Source of the DNA: Actinobacteria bacterium UBA2272
Lineage (GTDB): Bacteria > Actinomycetota > Coriobacteriia > Anaerosomatales > Anaerosomataceae
Direction: 5' to 3'
Length of the DNA: 64,000 bases
Assembly: GCA_002347725.1 (NCBI GenBank)
Contig: DDXA01000003.1
Span: forward strand, 496,001-560,000
The notes beneath the pieces are model-generated. The model saw only the letters and a program-made list of their open reading frames with translations. It did no database searches and was not told the DNA's origin. This document shows, one piece after another, positions 25,447-33,011 of the stretch (within the stretch, counting starts at the first letter, position 1; each line of letters starts with the position of its first letter). The position numbers were made by a program, and so were the translations under genes.

Positions 25447-25881
25447 CTAGAGGATGCCGAGTTCGGCGAGCTCGCTCGTCACTTCCTCGATCCGGGCTTC
25501 GGTCTCACCGTTGTACGCAGCCCACGTGGCCGCATCCCAGAGTTCGATGCGATCCCCGTTGCCGATGACGGCGACATCGCGGTCGAGCTTCGCGTACTCC
25601 CGCAAGACCACCGGGATACCCATGCGCCCCGCCGTGTCGAGCTGATCCTCTTTGGCCCCCGCGGTGAAGAAGCGGCGGACCTGGCGGAACTTCGGGTCGA
25701 AGTCGCCCTTCTCGGTAAGCTGCTTCAGGAACCGCGCGTAGTCTTCTGACGAGAAGACGTACAGACACCCCTCGAGACCCTTCGCCACGACGAGGCTGCC
25801 CGTCATCTCGCTGCGGAACTTGGCAGGCAGCGACAGGCGCCCCTTGGCGTCCAGCGTGTGCTGGTACTCGCCGAGAAACAT
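25447..25881 (-). CDS. mraZ: Transcriptional regulator MraZ
   Basis: An AbrB-fold DNA-binding protein that regulates its own division cluster. It starts MFLGEYQHTLDAKGRLSLPAKFR and contains both MraZ repeats; the second has the DTAGRMGIPVVLREYA segment. The ATG at 25881 follows GGGAGGGGATGG and gives 144 residues. An upstream in-frame start at 25932 is rejected because MraZ always begins at this point. Likely binding repeats are upstream (see 25955-25992). Confidence 0.97.
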   Translation of the reverse strand: MFLGEYQHTLDAKGRLSLPAKFRSEMTGSLVVAKGLEGCLYVFSSEDYARFLKQLTEKGDFDPKFRQVRRFFTAGAKEDQLDTAGRMGIPVVLREYAKLDRDVAVIGNGDRIELWDAATWAAYNGETEARIEEVTSELAELGIL

Positions 25882-25938
25882 CCCATCCCCTCCCACTCTC
25901 GCTCCTCGGGGCGACCCCACGGGCCCCCGCATGTCACA

Positions 25939-25967
25939 ACTCTATGACACACTATCCCACTTTGCAA
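25939..25967 (-). promoter_or_regulatory. Putative mraZ (dcw cluster) promoter
   Basis: Minus-strand TTGCAA (25962-25967) and TAGAGT (25939-25944) are separated by exactly 17 bases. The predicted start near 25932 gives a leader of about 50 bases before the MraZ start codon. Confidence 0.55.
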
Positions 25968-25992
25968 CACTTTTTGGGCTGTTGCCCCACTT
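25955..25992 (-). promoter_or_regulatory. Candidate MraZ box
   Basis: Three AAGTGNNG elements on the minus strand (AAGTGGGG at 25985-25992, AAGTGTTG at 25965-25972, AAGTGGGA at 25955-25962) start 20 and 10 bases apart, in phase with one helical turn. Known MraZ sites are GTGGG-like direct repeats of about 10 bases next to the mraZ promoter. The -35 hexamer lies within this array, which fits autorepression. Confidence 0.5.
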
Positions 25993-26195
25993 CTGCAGCA
26001 CCTGGTGCCACACTCTCCCCCGAGCGCGGATACATCGGGACGCCGAGCGGGGGCGATACCCGGGGGTCGGCGAAGCCCGCCGTGCCGGCGCAACTGCGCC
26101 TGAACCCGGCGCGGCCAGGTCCCGTCATAGTGACGACAGGCAGGAATCGGACCTTGACAGTGGAAGAACGCTCATGACGGCCTCAACCGGTGTGG

Positions 26196-26224
26196 TTGCC
26201 CGCCCGGCGTGGCCACGGTAGAAT
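26196..26224 (+). promoter_or_regulatory. Putative promoter for the 52-residue membrane protein
   Basis: TTGCCC (26196-26201) and TAGAAT (26219-26224) are separated by 17 bases. Transcription would start near 26231, about 34 bases before the ATG at 26265. With the mraZ promoter it makes the 25882-26264 gap a divergent promoter region; the rest of the gap shows no gene. Confidence 0.55.
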
Positions 26225-26264
26225 CGTCACCAGTGCGTGGCTACGATGGAGGTGAGCAGCCCCT

Positions 26265-26423
26265 ATGTACGGATGGTTCCTTCTCGGAAACAACGTCGCC
26301 GGCATCATGTTCAACATGCTCGTGGTCGTCTTCTTTGCCGTCATCGCGATCTCGATCGGATTCCTCGTCTACGCTGCCAAGCAGCTGAAGAAGGCCGAGG
26401 AGACGATGAAGAAGGCGGAGTAG
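26265..26423 (+). CDS. Small single-pass membrane protein (52 residues)
   Basis: A short gene coding 52 residues. A short N-terminus (MYGWFLLGNNVAG) leads into one long hydrophobic helix (about residues 12-38), then a charged tail rich in Lys and Glu (KQLKKAEETMKKAE) that could form an amphipathic helix on the cytoplasmic face. A strong ribosome binding site GGAGGTGA lies 9 bases before the ATG. A promoter-like pair precedes it and a hairpin follows it. No known family is recognised. It is divergent from mraZ. Confidence 0.75.
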   Translation: MYGWFLLGNNVAGIMFNMLVVVFFAVIAISIGFLVYAAKQLKKAEETMKKAE

Positions 26424-26455
26424 CCGCCCCCGAGAGTCTTAACCGCTGTCACGAC

Positions 26456-26497
26456 CGAGCGTCCCGGGCCTGTCACGTCAGGCATGCGGGGCGTTCG
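26456..26497 (+). terminator. Hairpin after the small membrane protein gene
   Basis: CGAGCGTCCC (26456-26465) pairs fully, with two G-U pairs, with GGGGCGTTCG (26488-26497). Inside is a second stem, GCCTG/CAGGC (26468-26472 with 26479-26483). The U-rich tail is weak. It may partly separate the small gene from the DUF4349 gene. Confidence 0.45.
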
Positions 26498-26536
26498 TGC
26501 TTACCAGGGCATGTGCGCCGGAAGGAGGGCACGGAG

Positions 26537-27550
26537 ATGAGCACCCACCGCCGCGCTACAGGAGTCACGATCGTCGCTGTCGCTGTTGCACTCGCGCTAG
26601 CAGGCCTCACGGCTGGCTGCGGCGTCGTCGGCACGGCCACCAACGAGGACCGCGGTGGGGGCGAGCCCGCTTATGCTCCGGTCGCCGCGCCCGAAGAGGG
26701 TGTCTCCGACGGGGAGTTGGCCTATGACGAGAGCACGGGCGTCAAGGGCGACGTGGCCACAGGCGTGGCCGAGACCGACCGGTTGATCATCCGGTCGAAG
26801 ACCGTTCGCCTCGAGGTCGAGAGTACGACCGATGCGGTGGACGAGATCCGAGCCCTGGCGCGAGCGAACGACGCGATCATCACCGGCCTCCAGGTAGCCA
26901 CTGACACCGAGGGCCCGATCTACCGCTACGACGCTCAGGGCTACTCGGTCGGCGATGGCACCGGCCTGCGCGGCTGGGTGACCGTTCGCGTACCGGCGGC
27001 GAGCTTCGAGGCGTTCGTCGAGAAGGTGACAGAACTCGGCACCGTCAAGTATCAGGCCGAAGACGCCGAGGACGTCACGCAGCAGCATGTCGACCTCTCG
27101 GCACGGCTCGAGAACCTGCGCGCCGAGGAAGCGCGGTTGCGCGAGTTCTTCGATGCGGCGACCAAGGTCGAGGAGATGCTCTCCATCGAACGCGAGCTCG
27201 CCCGGGTAAGAGGAGACATCGAGAGCCTCGACGCCCAGGTCACCTACCTCGAGCGGCAGGCTGCCATGGCCACCGTCACGATCGAGCTGACCGAACCGCA
27301 GCCGATCGTCCGGCCCGATGGTGACACCTGGGGCTTCAGCGAGGCGATCACGTCCGGCATCAGAGGTGCAGCCAACGTGGTCACCTTCGGCATCGCGCTG
27401 CTGATCGCCACCGCGCCCCTGTGGCTCATCGCCCTGATCGCGTTCTTCATCATCCGCGCGATCGTTCGGCGCAAGCGCCGCGTGCAGACGCCGCCATCCG
27501 GGACCGGGAGCACGGCCGACGACGACAGCGCGCGGGACTCCGGAGCCTGA
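26537..27550 (+). CDS. DUF4349 lipoprotein with C-terminal membrane helix
   Basis: A 337-residue predicted lipoprotein: signal helix, then LTAGC with Cys 28 as the likely lipidated residue. A Gly/Glu/Pro linker leads to the DUF4349 domain (about residues 75-280), which shows the family features RLIIRSKTVRLEVES, GWVTVRVPAASFEAF and a coiled coil. A C-terminal membrane helix (VVTFGIALLIATAPLWLIAL and beyond) and a basic tail end the protein. DUF4349 has no established function. The ATG follows GAAGGAGGGCACGGAG. It is followed after 4 bases by another small membrane gene. Confidence 0.88.
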   Translation: MSTHRRATGVTIVAVAVALALAGLTAGCGVVGTATNEDRGGGEPAYAPVAAPEEGVSDGELAYDESTGVKGDVATGVAETDRLIIRSKTVRLEVESTTDAVDEIRALARANDAIITGLQVATDTEGPIYRYDAQGYSVGDGTGLRGWVTVRVPAASFEAFVEKVTELGTVKYQAEDAEDVTQQHVDLSARLENLRAEEARLREFFDAATKVEEMLSIERELARVRGDIESLDAQVTYLERQAAMATVTIELTEPQPIVRPDGDTWGFSEAITSGIRGAANVVTFGIALLIATAPLWLIALIAFFIIRAIVRRKRRVQTPPSGTGSTADDDSARDSGA

Positions 27551-27554
27551 GGGG

Positions 27555-27812
27555 TTGCGCCCCCGAATCCGCCTACCACTCGTCGCGGCGGCCGGGATCC
27601 CGGCCGCCGCGTACGCACTCCGCAGTCTGATCCGCGGCAGTCTCGCTCCGGACATGCCAGGCGACGCCGTCGTCTTCGGCCTGGTGGCCGTCGCGTTACT
27701 CCTGGGCGCTCGCTACGGTTCGGCCGCGCAACGCCGCCGCGACGAGCTGTCCGCTCAGATGGACGACCGCCACGCCGGCGCCGGCGAGGACCGGGAGCAC
27801 GACGAGGTCTGA
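27555..27812 (+). CDS. Possible small two-helix membrane protein
   Basis: An 85-residue frame starting with TTG 4 bases after the DUF4349 gene, with GAGGGG immediately before the start. Two hydrophobic stretches (about residues 8-24 and 38-58) are followed by an Arg/Asp/Glu-rich tail (RRRDELSAQMDDRH). Third codon positions are strongly G/C-rich, as in neighbouring genes. Its last 117 bases are antisense to the gene at 27696-27971, so one of the two may be spurious. No family is recognised. Confidence 0.4.
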   Translation: MRPRIRLPLVAAAGIPAAAYALRSLIRGSLAPDMPGDAVVFGLVAVALLLGARYGSAAQRRRDELSAQMDDRHAGAGEDREHDEV

Positions 27813-27971
27813 GATCGGGTCGAGCCCCTCGATCCCCGGCGCACCGCTTCCGCCGACGAGCGTCAGCCAGCCGCCGAGCGCCACACCGATCATCACACCG
27901 ACGCCCCACGTGAGCGACCAGAAGAGCGCCTGCCCCGCACGAAGACGCCCTCCTTCAGGAGCGATGAACAC
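27696..27971 (-). CDS. Small membrane protein at the end of the BMP transporter operon
   Basis: A 91-residue protein with two predicted membrane segments: FWSLTWGVGVMIGVALGGWLTL, and ISDLVVLPVLAGAGVAVVHL. The GTG at 27971 lies 4 bases after the stop of the upstream permease and has AAGAAGGG before it. Third-position G/C is high. The position suggests an accessory subunit of the nucleoside transporter, but no family is recognised. It overlaps the plus-strand frame 27555-27812 tail to tail. Confidence 0.55.
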   Translation of the reverse strand: MFIAPEGGRLRAGQALFWSLTWGVGVMIGVALGGWLTLVGGSGAPGIEGLDPISDLVVLPVLAGAGVAVVHLSGQLVAAALRGRTVASAQE

Positions 27972-27975
27972 GGCG

Positions 27976-28929
27976 CTAGCCCTTCTTGTAGGGTTCGCCC
28001 ACCGCGGCAGGCGCGACCGCGCGTCCGATGACACCCGCAAGCACGATGACGGTCAGCACGTAGGGAAGCATGAGGAAGAACTGCGGCGGCACCGTGATCA
28101 CGTCGCGAAGGATCTGCAGCTTGATCTGGAGTGCATCGGCAAAGCCGAAGAGCAGCGATGCCAGGTACGAGCCCACCGGCGTCCAGCGGCCGAAGATGTT
28201 GGCCGCAAGCGCGATGAATCCCCGCCCGTTCGTCATGTTCTCGGTGAACGAACCGACCTGCTCGATCGTCAGGTTGGCCCCTGCCAGACCGGCAAGCGCA
28301 CCACTCATCAGCACGGCGACCCATCGGCCCCGATAGACGCTGACGCCGACGGTGTCCACCGCACGAGGATGCTCCCCGAGCGCTCTCAGGTGCAGTCCCC
28401 ACTTGGTGCGGTACATCGCCCACTGCGCGACTACGGCGAGAATGATCGTGAAATAGACGATCGGCGTGTGCGAGAACACGATTCCGTTGACCCAGCGCCA
28501 CGCCTCGGCAAGGAAGCCCCCACCTGGCGAACTGAAGGAGAAGATCGGCCGGAGTACCTGGATCGAAGCCGTCGTTCCGGGATGTCCGTACCACAATTCC
28601 ATCAGGAAGCCGGTCACGCCGAGCGCGAGCAGGTTGATCGCGGTGCCGGAGACCACCTGGTCGGCACGCAGGTTCACGGAGGCGAAGGCGTGGATGGCCG
28701 AGATGGCGACGCCCGAGAGCATCGCCGCGCCAACCCCGATCCAGGGGTTACCAGTTGCGAGCACCGCCGCCGTGCCGAAGAAGGCGCCGGTGAGCATGAT
28801 TCCTTCAAGGGCGATGTTGACAACGCCCGAGCGCTCGCACAGTGTCCCACCGATCGCCGCAAGCGCGAGCGGCGTGGCCATCCTGAGGGCGGACGCGAAG
28901 AGGTCAGGCGTGATGATGTCACCCAGCAT
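27976..28929 (-). CDS. BMP-type nucleoside ABC transporter permease (NupQ/YufQ-like)
   Basis: A 317-residue polytopic permease of the BPD_transp_2 family that pairs with the permease encoded upstream to import nucleosides or related compounds. It starts LGDIITPDLFASALRMATPLALAAIGG and contains the typical ERSGVVNIALEGIMLTGAF. About eight to nine membrane helices. The ATG overlaps the previous gene by 11 bases. Substrate assignment rests on family and on the BMP lipoprotein at 31750. Confidence 0.88.
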   Translation of the reverse strand: MLGDIITPDLFASALRMATPLALAAIGGTLCERSGVVNIALEGIMLTGAFFGTAAVLATGNPWIGVGAAMLSGVAISAIHAFASVNLRADQVVSGTAINLLALGVTGFLMELWYGHPGTTASIQVLRPIFSFSSPGGGFLAEAWRWVNGIVFSHTPIVYFTIILAVVAQWAMYRTKWGLHLRALGEHPRAVDTVGVSVYRGRWVAVLMSGALAGLAGANLTIEQVGSFTENMTNGRGFIALAANIFGRWTPVGSYLASLLFGFADALQIKLQILRDVITVPPQFFLMLPYVLTVIVLAGVIGRAVAPAAVGEPYKKG

Positions 28930-30046
28930 GGCTCATCGCCTCCTTCTGACGCCGACGGACGAACCACAAGATGATCTCCTCGGCAGCCACGAAGAATATG
29001 ACGAGCGCCTGGATGATGAGGATGATCTTCTGAGGCACGTGGGCCTCGAGTTGCATCGTGCCCGCGCCGGCCGACAGCGCCCCGAACAGCAAAGCCGCAG
29101 GAATCACACCCAACGGGTGGTTCTTGGCCAGCAGCGCAACGGCGATGCCGGTGAAGCCGAACCCTGATGAGAACTGATCGAAGATCCGGTGGTGGACACC
29201 CATGACCTCGACCGAACCCGCGAGACCCGCAAGCGCACCGGAGATGCACAGCGCCTTGACGGTGGTCCACTGTACCGATATGCCAGCGGTCTCGGAGGCA
29301 AACGCGTTGAAGCCGACCGCGCGGTTCTCGTAGCCGAGCGTCGTGTACTTGAGGATGAGCCACACGATGGTCGCCACGATGACCGCCACCGCGATGCCGA
29401 GGTGGGCGCGCCCCAGGTTGAGGAACGGGAACGCCTCCAAAGCCCCTTCCGAGAAGAGACCCTGGATCCGCGGCAACTGAGCTTCGGGCATGAGTGCTGT
29501 GGTCTGCGGAATCTGGCCCTCGGCCTTTAGGGGTCCGACCACCAGCCACGAGACGAGGTAGCGAGCGATGTAGGTGAACATCATCGTCGTGATGACCTCG
29601 TGGGCACCGATCCGCGCCTTCAGCAGCGCCGGGATGAACGCCCATGCCGCGCCTGCCAGCGCCGACGCGATCAGAAGCGCGGGGGCGACAAGGATCCACG
29701 GCTGGCCCACGAGGAACACGCCGAGTGCAGCAGCGGCGAGACCGCCCATGAACAGCTGACCCTCGGCGCCGATGTTGAACAGCCCGGCACGGAAGCCGTA
29801 CGCGACGGCGAGGCCGGTGAAGATGAGCGGCGTCGCCCGCAGGATCGTGTCACCGATCTGCTTGGGGCCGCCGAACGCGCCCTTGAACAGCGCGGCGTAG
29901 GCGGCCGGCGCGTCGTAGCCCGAGATCCACATGATGAACGAGCCGATCGCTATGGCGAGCGCAGCAGACAGGATAGGCGTACCTATCTTCTGCACGATCG
30001 CCATCCACGGGCGCTGAACGGGGATCTCATCCCTCGGCTCGCTCAC
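28919..30046 (-). CDS. BMP-type nucleoside ABC transporter permease (NupP/YufP-like)
   Basis: A 375-residue permease of the same family as its neighbour. Features include LFKGAFGGPKQIGDTILRATPLIFTGLAVA (given in outline), GLFNIGAEGQLFMGGLAAA and the loop YENRAVGFNAFASETAGIS. About ten membrane helices. The GTG start overlaps the ATPase stop by 4 bases. With the second permease it forms the membrane channel of a purine-type nucleoside importer. Confidence 0.88.
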   Translation of the reverse strand: MSEPRDEIPVQRPWMAIVQKIGTPILSAALAIAIGSFIMWISGYDAPAAYAALFKGAFGGPKQIGDTILRATPLIFTGLAVAYGFRAGLFNIGAEGQLFMGGLAAAALGVFLVGQPWILVAPALLIASALAGAAWAFIPALLKARIGAHEVITTMMFTYIARYLVSWLVVGPLKAEGQIPQTTALMPEAQLPRIQGLFSEGALEAFPFLNLGRAHLGIAVAVIVATIVWLILKYTTLGYENRAVGFNAFASETAGISVQWTTVKALCISGALAGLAGSVEVMGVHHRIFDQFSSGFGFTGIAVALLAKNHPLGVIPAALLFGALSAGAGTMQLEAHVPQKIILIIQALVIFFVAAEEIILWFVRRRQKEAMSHAG

Positions 30047-31617
30047 CGGACCACCTCGCCTTCGGATGGCGCCTGCCCGGCCGCCTCGGTCTGAGCACCC
30101 TCATCGAGCTTGCTGCCGCCACCGCCGGTCATGTGATAGCCAAGCGTCTCGGCGTCAGCCTCCCCACCCACGAACTCACGCACGATGCGGCCTTCGTACA
30201 TGACGAGGATGCGATCCGCAAGCGAGAGAACCTCTTCGAGCTCAAGGCTGATCAAGAGGACCCCCTTGCCCGCCTCGCGCGCCGCGAGGATCTGCTTGTG
30301 CACAAACTCGATGGCGCCAACGTCGAGACCTCGCGTGGGCTGCGCGGCCACGAGCAGCTCGGGATCCCGACCGATCTCGCGGGCGACGACGACCTTCTGC
30401 TGGTTGCCGCCGGACATGCTCGATGCGAGCACCTTCTCGGACGGCGTGCGGATGTCGTAGTCCGCGATCCGCGTGCGTGCCATCTCAGCGACGACCCGTG
30501 GCTTCATGAACCCGTGCGATGCGTAGGGCGCGGACCGGTGGTCACCGAGAACAAGGTTCTCAGCGAGGTCAAACTCGAGGACGAGACCCCGGCGGTGACG
30601 ATCCTCCGGGATGTGGGACACGCCTGCCTCGATCGATGCGCGGGCGCTTGCGTGTGTGATGTCTGCTCCCTTAAGCGCGATGCTCCCGGCCGATGGAGCG
30701 CGCAGACCGACGATCGCATCGATCAGCTCCGACTGGCCGTTTCCGCTCACGCCCGCGATGGCCACGATCTCACCGCCGCAGACGTTGAACGTGACGCCGG
30801 CCACGGCGTCGAGCCCGCGATCGTCCTTCACCTGGAGATCGACCACGTCGAGCACCGTGTCGCCGCAGGTCGCCGCGCCCTTCTCGACACTGAGCACGAC
30901 GTCGCGGCCGACCATCATACGGGCCAGCCCGACCGCGTCGGTCTCGGAGGGGCGTGTCTCTCCCACGACAGCGCCACCGCGCATGACGATGATCCGGTCG
31001 GCGACAGCCATGACCTCCTCGAGCTTGTGGGTGATGAAGACCACCGAAAGACCCTCGGCCACAAGCGACTTAACGACCGCGAACAGTTCGCGTACTTCCT
31101 GGGGCGTGAGCACGGCGGTCGGCTCGTCGAGAATCAGCACGCCCGCGCCCTGGTAGAGCGCCTTGAGTATCTCAACGCGCTGCTGCATCCCGACGGAGAG
31201 ATCCATGATGCGAGCATCGGGATCGATCTTGAGCCCGTAGCGCTTGGATAGCGCAGCGACCTTGGCGCGCGCATCCGAGAAATCGATGATCCCGAACCGA
31301 CCCGGCTCGCGACCGAGGACGATGTTCTCGGTCACGGTGAGGGGCTCGACGAGCATGAAGTGCTGGTGCACCATGCCGATACCGTGGTCGATCGCCTGTC
31401 GTGGCGAGCGGATCTTGGTCGGCTCCCCATCGAGGAGGATCTCGCCGTGGTCGGGAGACAGCAGGCCGTAGACCACGTTCATCAACGTGGATTTGCCAGC
31501 ACCGTTCTCGCCGAGCAGTGCGACGATCTCTCCACGCTCGAGCGTCATCGACACCCGATCGTTGGCGATGACACCCGGGAACACCTTCGTGACCTCGCGC
31601 AACTCGAGCACGGGCAT
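30043..31617 (-). CDS. BMP-type nucleoside ABC transporter, double ATP-binding protein (NupO/YufO-like)
   Basis: A 524-residue protein with two fused ABC ATPase domains, as in sugar and nucleoside importers. Domain 1 has Walker A GENGAGKST, signature LSVGMQQR and Walker B LILDEPTAVLTP. Domain 2 has a degenerate Walker A (GVSGNGQSE), signature MSGGNQQK and a modified Walker B (LLVAAQPTRGLD), the usual pattern in this family. The ATG at 31617 follows AAGGGGAGACGCCG. A hairpin separates it from the lipoprotein gene. Confidence 0.92.
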   Translation of the reverse strand: MPVLELREVTKVFPGVIANDRVSMTLERGEIVALLGENGAGKSTLMNVVYGLLSPDHGEILLDGEPTKIRSPRQAIDHGIGMVHQHFMLVEPLTVTENIVLGREPGRFGIIDFSDARAKVAALSKRYGLKIDPDARIMDLSVGMQQRVEILKALYQGAGVLILDEPTAVLTPQEVRELFAVVKSLVAEGLSVVFITHKLEEVMAVADRIIVMRGGAVVGETRPSETDAVGLARMMVGRDVVLSVEKGAATCGDTVLDVVDLQVKDDRGLDAVAGVTFNVCGGEIVAIAGVSGNGQSELIDAIVGLRAPSAGSIALKGADITHASARASIEAGVSHIPEDRHRRGLVLEFDLAENLVLGDHRSAPYASHGFMKPRVVAEMARTRIADYDIRTPSEKVLASSMSGGNQQKVVVAREIGRDPELLVAAQPTRGLDVGAIEFVHKQILAAREAGKGVLLISLELEEVLSLADRILVMYEGRIVREFVGGEADAETLGYHMTGGGGSKLDEGAQTEAAGQAPSEGEVVR

Positions 31618-31661
31618 CGGCGTCTCCCCTTCCCGAACGAGCGCTGCCATGAACAACCAGG

Positions 31662-31696
31662 AGAGGGACGGTCGGCTGCTCACCGGCCGTCCCTCT
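31662..31696 (-). terminator. Intercistronic hairpin after the BMP lipoprotein gene
   Basis: AGAGGGACGGTCGG (31662-31675) pairs with CCGGCCGTCCCTCT (31683-31696), a 14-pair stem with one G-U pair and a 7-base loop. There is no U tract. It probably attenuates transcription or protects the upstream mRNA, so the binding lipoprotein is made in excess over the ATPase and permeases. Confidence 0.6.
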
Positions 31697-31749
31697 CAGT
31701 CTAGCGCACGAATGAGTCTCTGTGCGCCACCTGGCTAGCCATGTGTCCC

Positions 31750-32826
31750 TTAGGACTCCGGGACCACGATGGTACCGGCGATGATGTCGGCGCGTGCCTT
31801 CTCGACCGCGTCCTTGATCGCCTGCGGAACCTTGTCCTCGAAGTCATGGTACGGCGCGAGATCGACGCCACCCTCGGCAAGACCGAAGACCTGGAGCTCG
31901 CCACCAGGGAACGAACCGTCGATGACGGCCTTGATGGTGTCGTAGACCGCGACATCGACGCGCTTCATCATCGAGGTCAGCATGACGTCGCCCGAGCCGG
32001 GAACCGTCAGATACTGGTCGGCGTCAACGCCGATGAACAGCGCACCGCGCTCCTGGCACGCCTGGATGGTGCCGGAGCCCACGGCGCCGGCTGCCGCGTA
32101 GATGACGTCAGCCTTCTGCTCGATGAGCGAGAGACCGAGTTCCTTGCCCTTTGCCTGGTCCGTGAAGTTGCCGGCATACAGCGCGATGACCTTGACGTCC
32201 GGGTTCACGGCCTTCGCACCAGCCGTGAAGCCAGCTTCGAACTTCTTGATGAGCGGGATGTCCATACCTCCGACGAAGCCGATGACGTTGTCACCGTTGA
32301 GCTTGTCGTCAAAGGTGTCGAGCGTGGCGAGACCGGCGACGACACCGGCGAGGTAGCTGCCCTCCTGCTCCTTGAACAGCAGGCCTACCACGTTGGGCGG
32401 TACTTCCTCGAAGAACTCGTCAACGCCACCGAACTGTGTGTCCGGATACTCGGGAGCCATCTTGGCCACAGCGTCCGTCATCAGGAATCCAACGGCGAAG
32501 ATGGGGCTGTACCCAGCACTCGCCAGCTGATCGATGTTGCTCTCGTAGTCTGTGATCTCCTTGGACTCCAACACCTGGATCTCGACGTTCAAATCCGCCT
32601 CGGCCTTCTTGAGTCCCTCATACGCCAAGTCGTTGAACGACTTGTCTCCGAGCCCACCGACATCGGTGACCATGGCGGTCTTGAGCACGGGCTCAACCGG
32701 CTCCTCGGTTACGGGCTCCTCGGCCGGCTCCTCGGCCGGCTCCTCCTGCGCGCATGCGGGCAGGAACGCCACCACAAGCATCAGTGCCAGCAGTACAGCC
32801 ACTAACTTGCTCATCTTACTGTTCAC
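31750..32826 (-). CDS. BMP family nucleoside-binding lipoprotein
   Basis: A 358-residue lipoprotein of the BMP (PnrA/Med) family that delivers nucleosides to the ABC permeases encoded downstream. The signal peptide ends in the lipobox LPAC (Cys 25). An acidic EEPAEEP-type linker of about 25 residues tethers the domain. Family segments include TDVGGLGDKSFNDLAYEGL, VGFLMTDAV and FGLAEGGVDLAPYHDFEDKV. The GTG at 32826 is used, with GAGGAGGCGG about 11 bases upstream; the ATG at codon 5 is the alternative. Confidence 0.93.
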   Translation of the reverse strand: MNSKMSKLVAVLLALMLVVAFLPACAQEEPAEEPAEEPVTEEPVEPVLKTAMVTDVGGLGDKSFNDLAYEGLKKAEADLNVEIQVLESKEITDYESNIDQLASAGYSPIFAVGFLMTDAVAKMAPEYPDTQFGGVDEFFEEVPPNVVGLLFKEQEGSYLAGVVAGLATLDTFDDKLNGDNVIGFVGGMDIPLIKKFEAGFTAGAKAVNPDVKVIALYAGNFTDQAKGKELGLSLIEQKADVIYAAAGAVGSGTIQACQERGALFIGVDADQYLTVPGSGDVMLTSMMKRVDVAVYDTIKAVIDGSFPGGELQVFGLAEGGVDLAPYHDFEDKVPQAIKDAVEKARADIIAGTIVVPES

Positions 32827-32944
32827 GCTGCGATCCGCCTCCTCATACAGAAACTGGGTACACCGTATTCATCTTACCCCCCTGGACGCCGGTCTACCAC
32901 GTTAACGCGCGGTGAACTGACGAGCGTGGGCGCGCGATCGGGGT

Positions 32945-32971
32945 CGACACGACCACGCGAAGTCGGTGTCG
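32945..32971 (-). terminator. Weak terminator-like hairpin between xerD and the BMP operon
   Basis: CGACACGAC (32945-32953) pairs with GTC-G-GTGTCG (32962-32971), a 9-pair stem with one bulge and an 8-base loop. No U tract. It lies in the 185-base gap after xerD and may end the pyrG-to-xerD transcript. Confidence 0.35.
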
Positions 32972-33011
32972 AAACGAGGTCGGCCGGGGACTACACGCGC
33001 GAAGCCGAGCC

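Noticed and set aside
32827..33011. Purine riboswitch before the nucleoside transporter
   Set aside because: No conserved purine aptamer core was recognised; only a weak hairpin and a poor promoter match.
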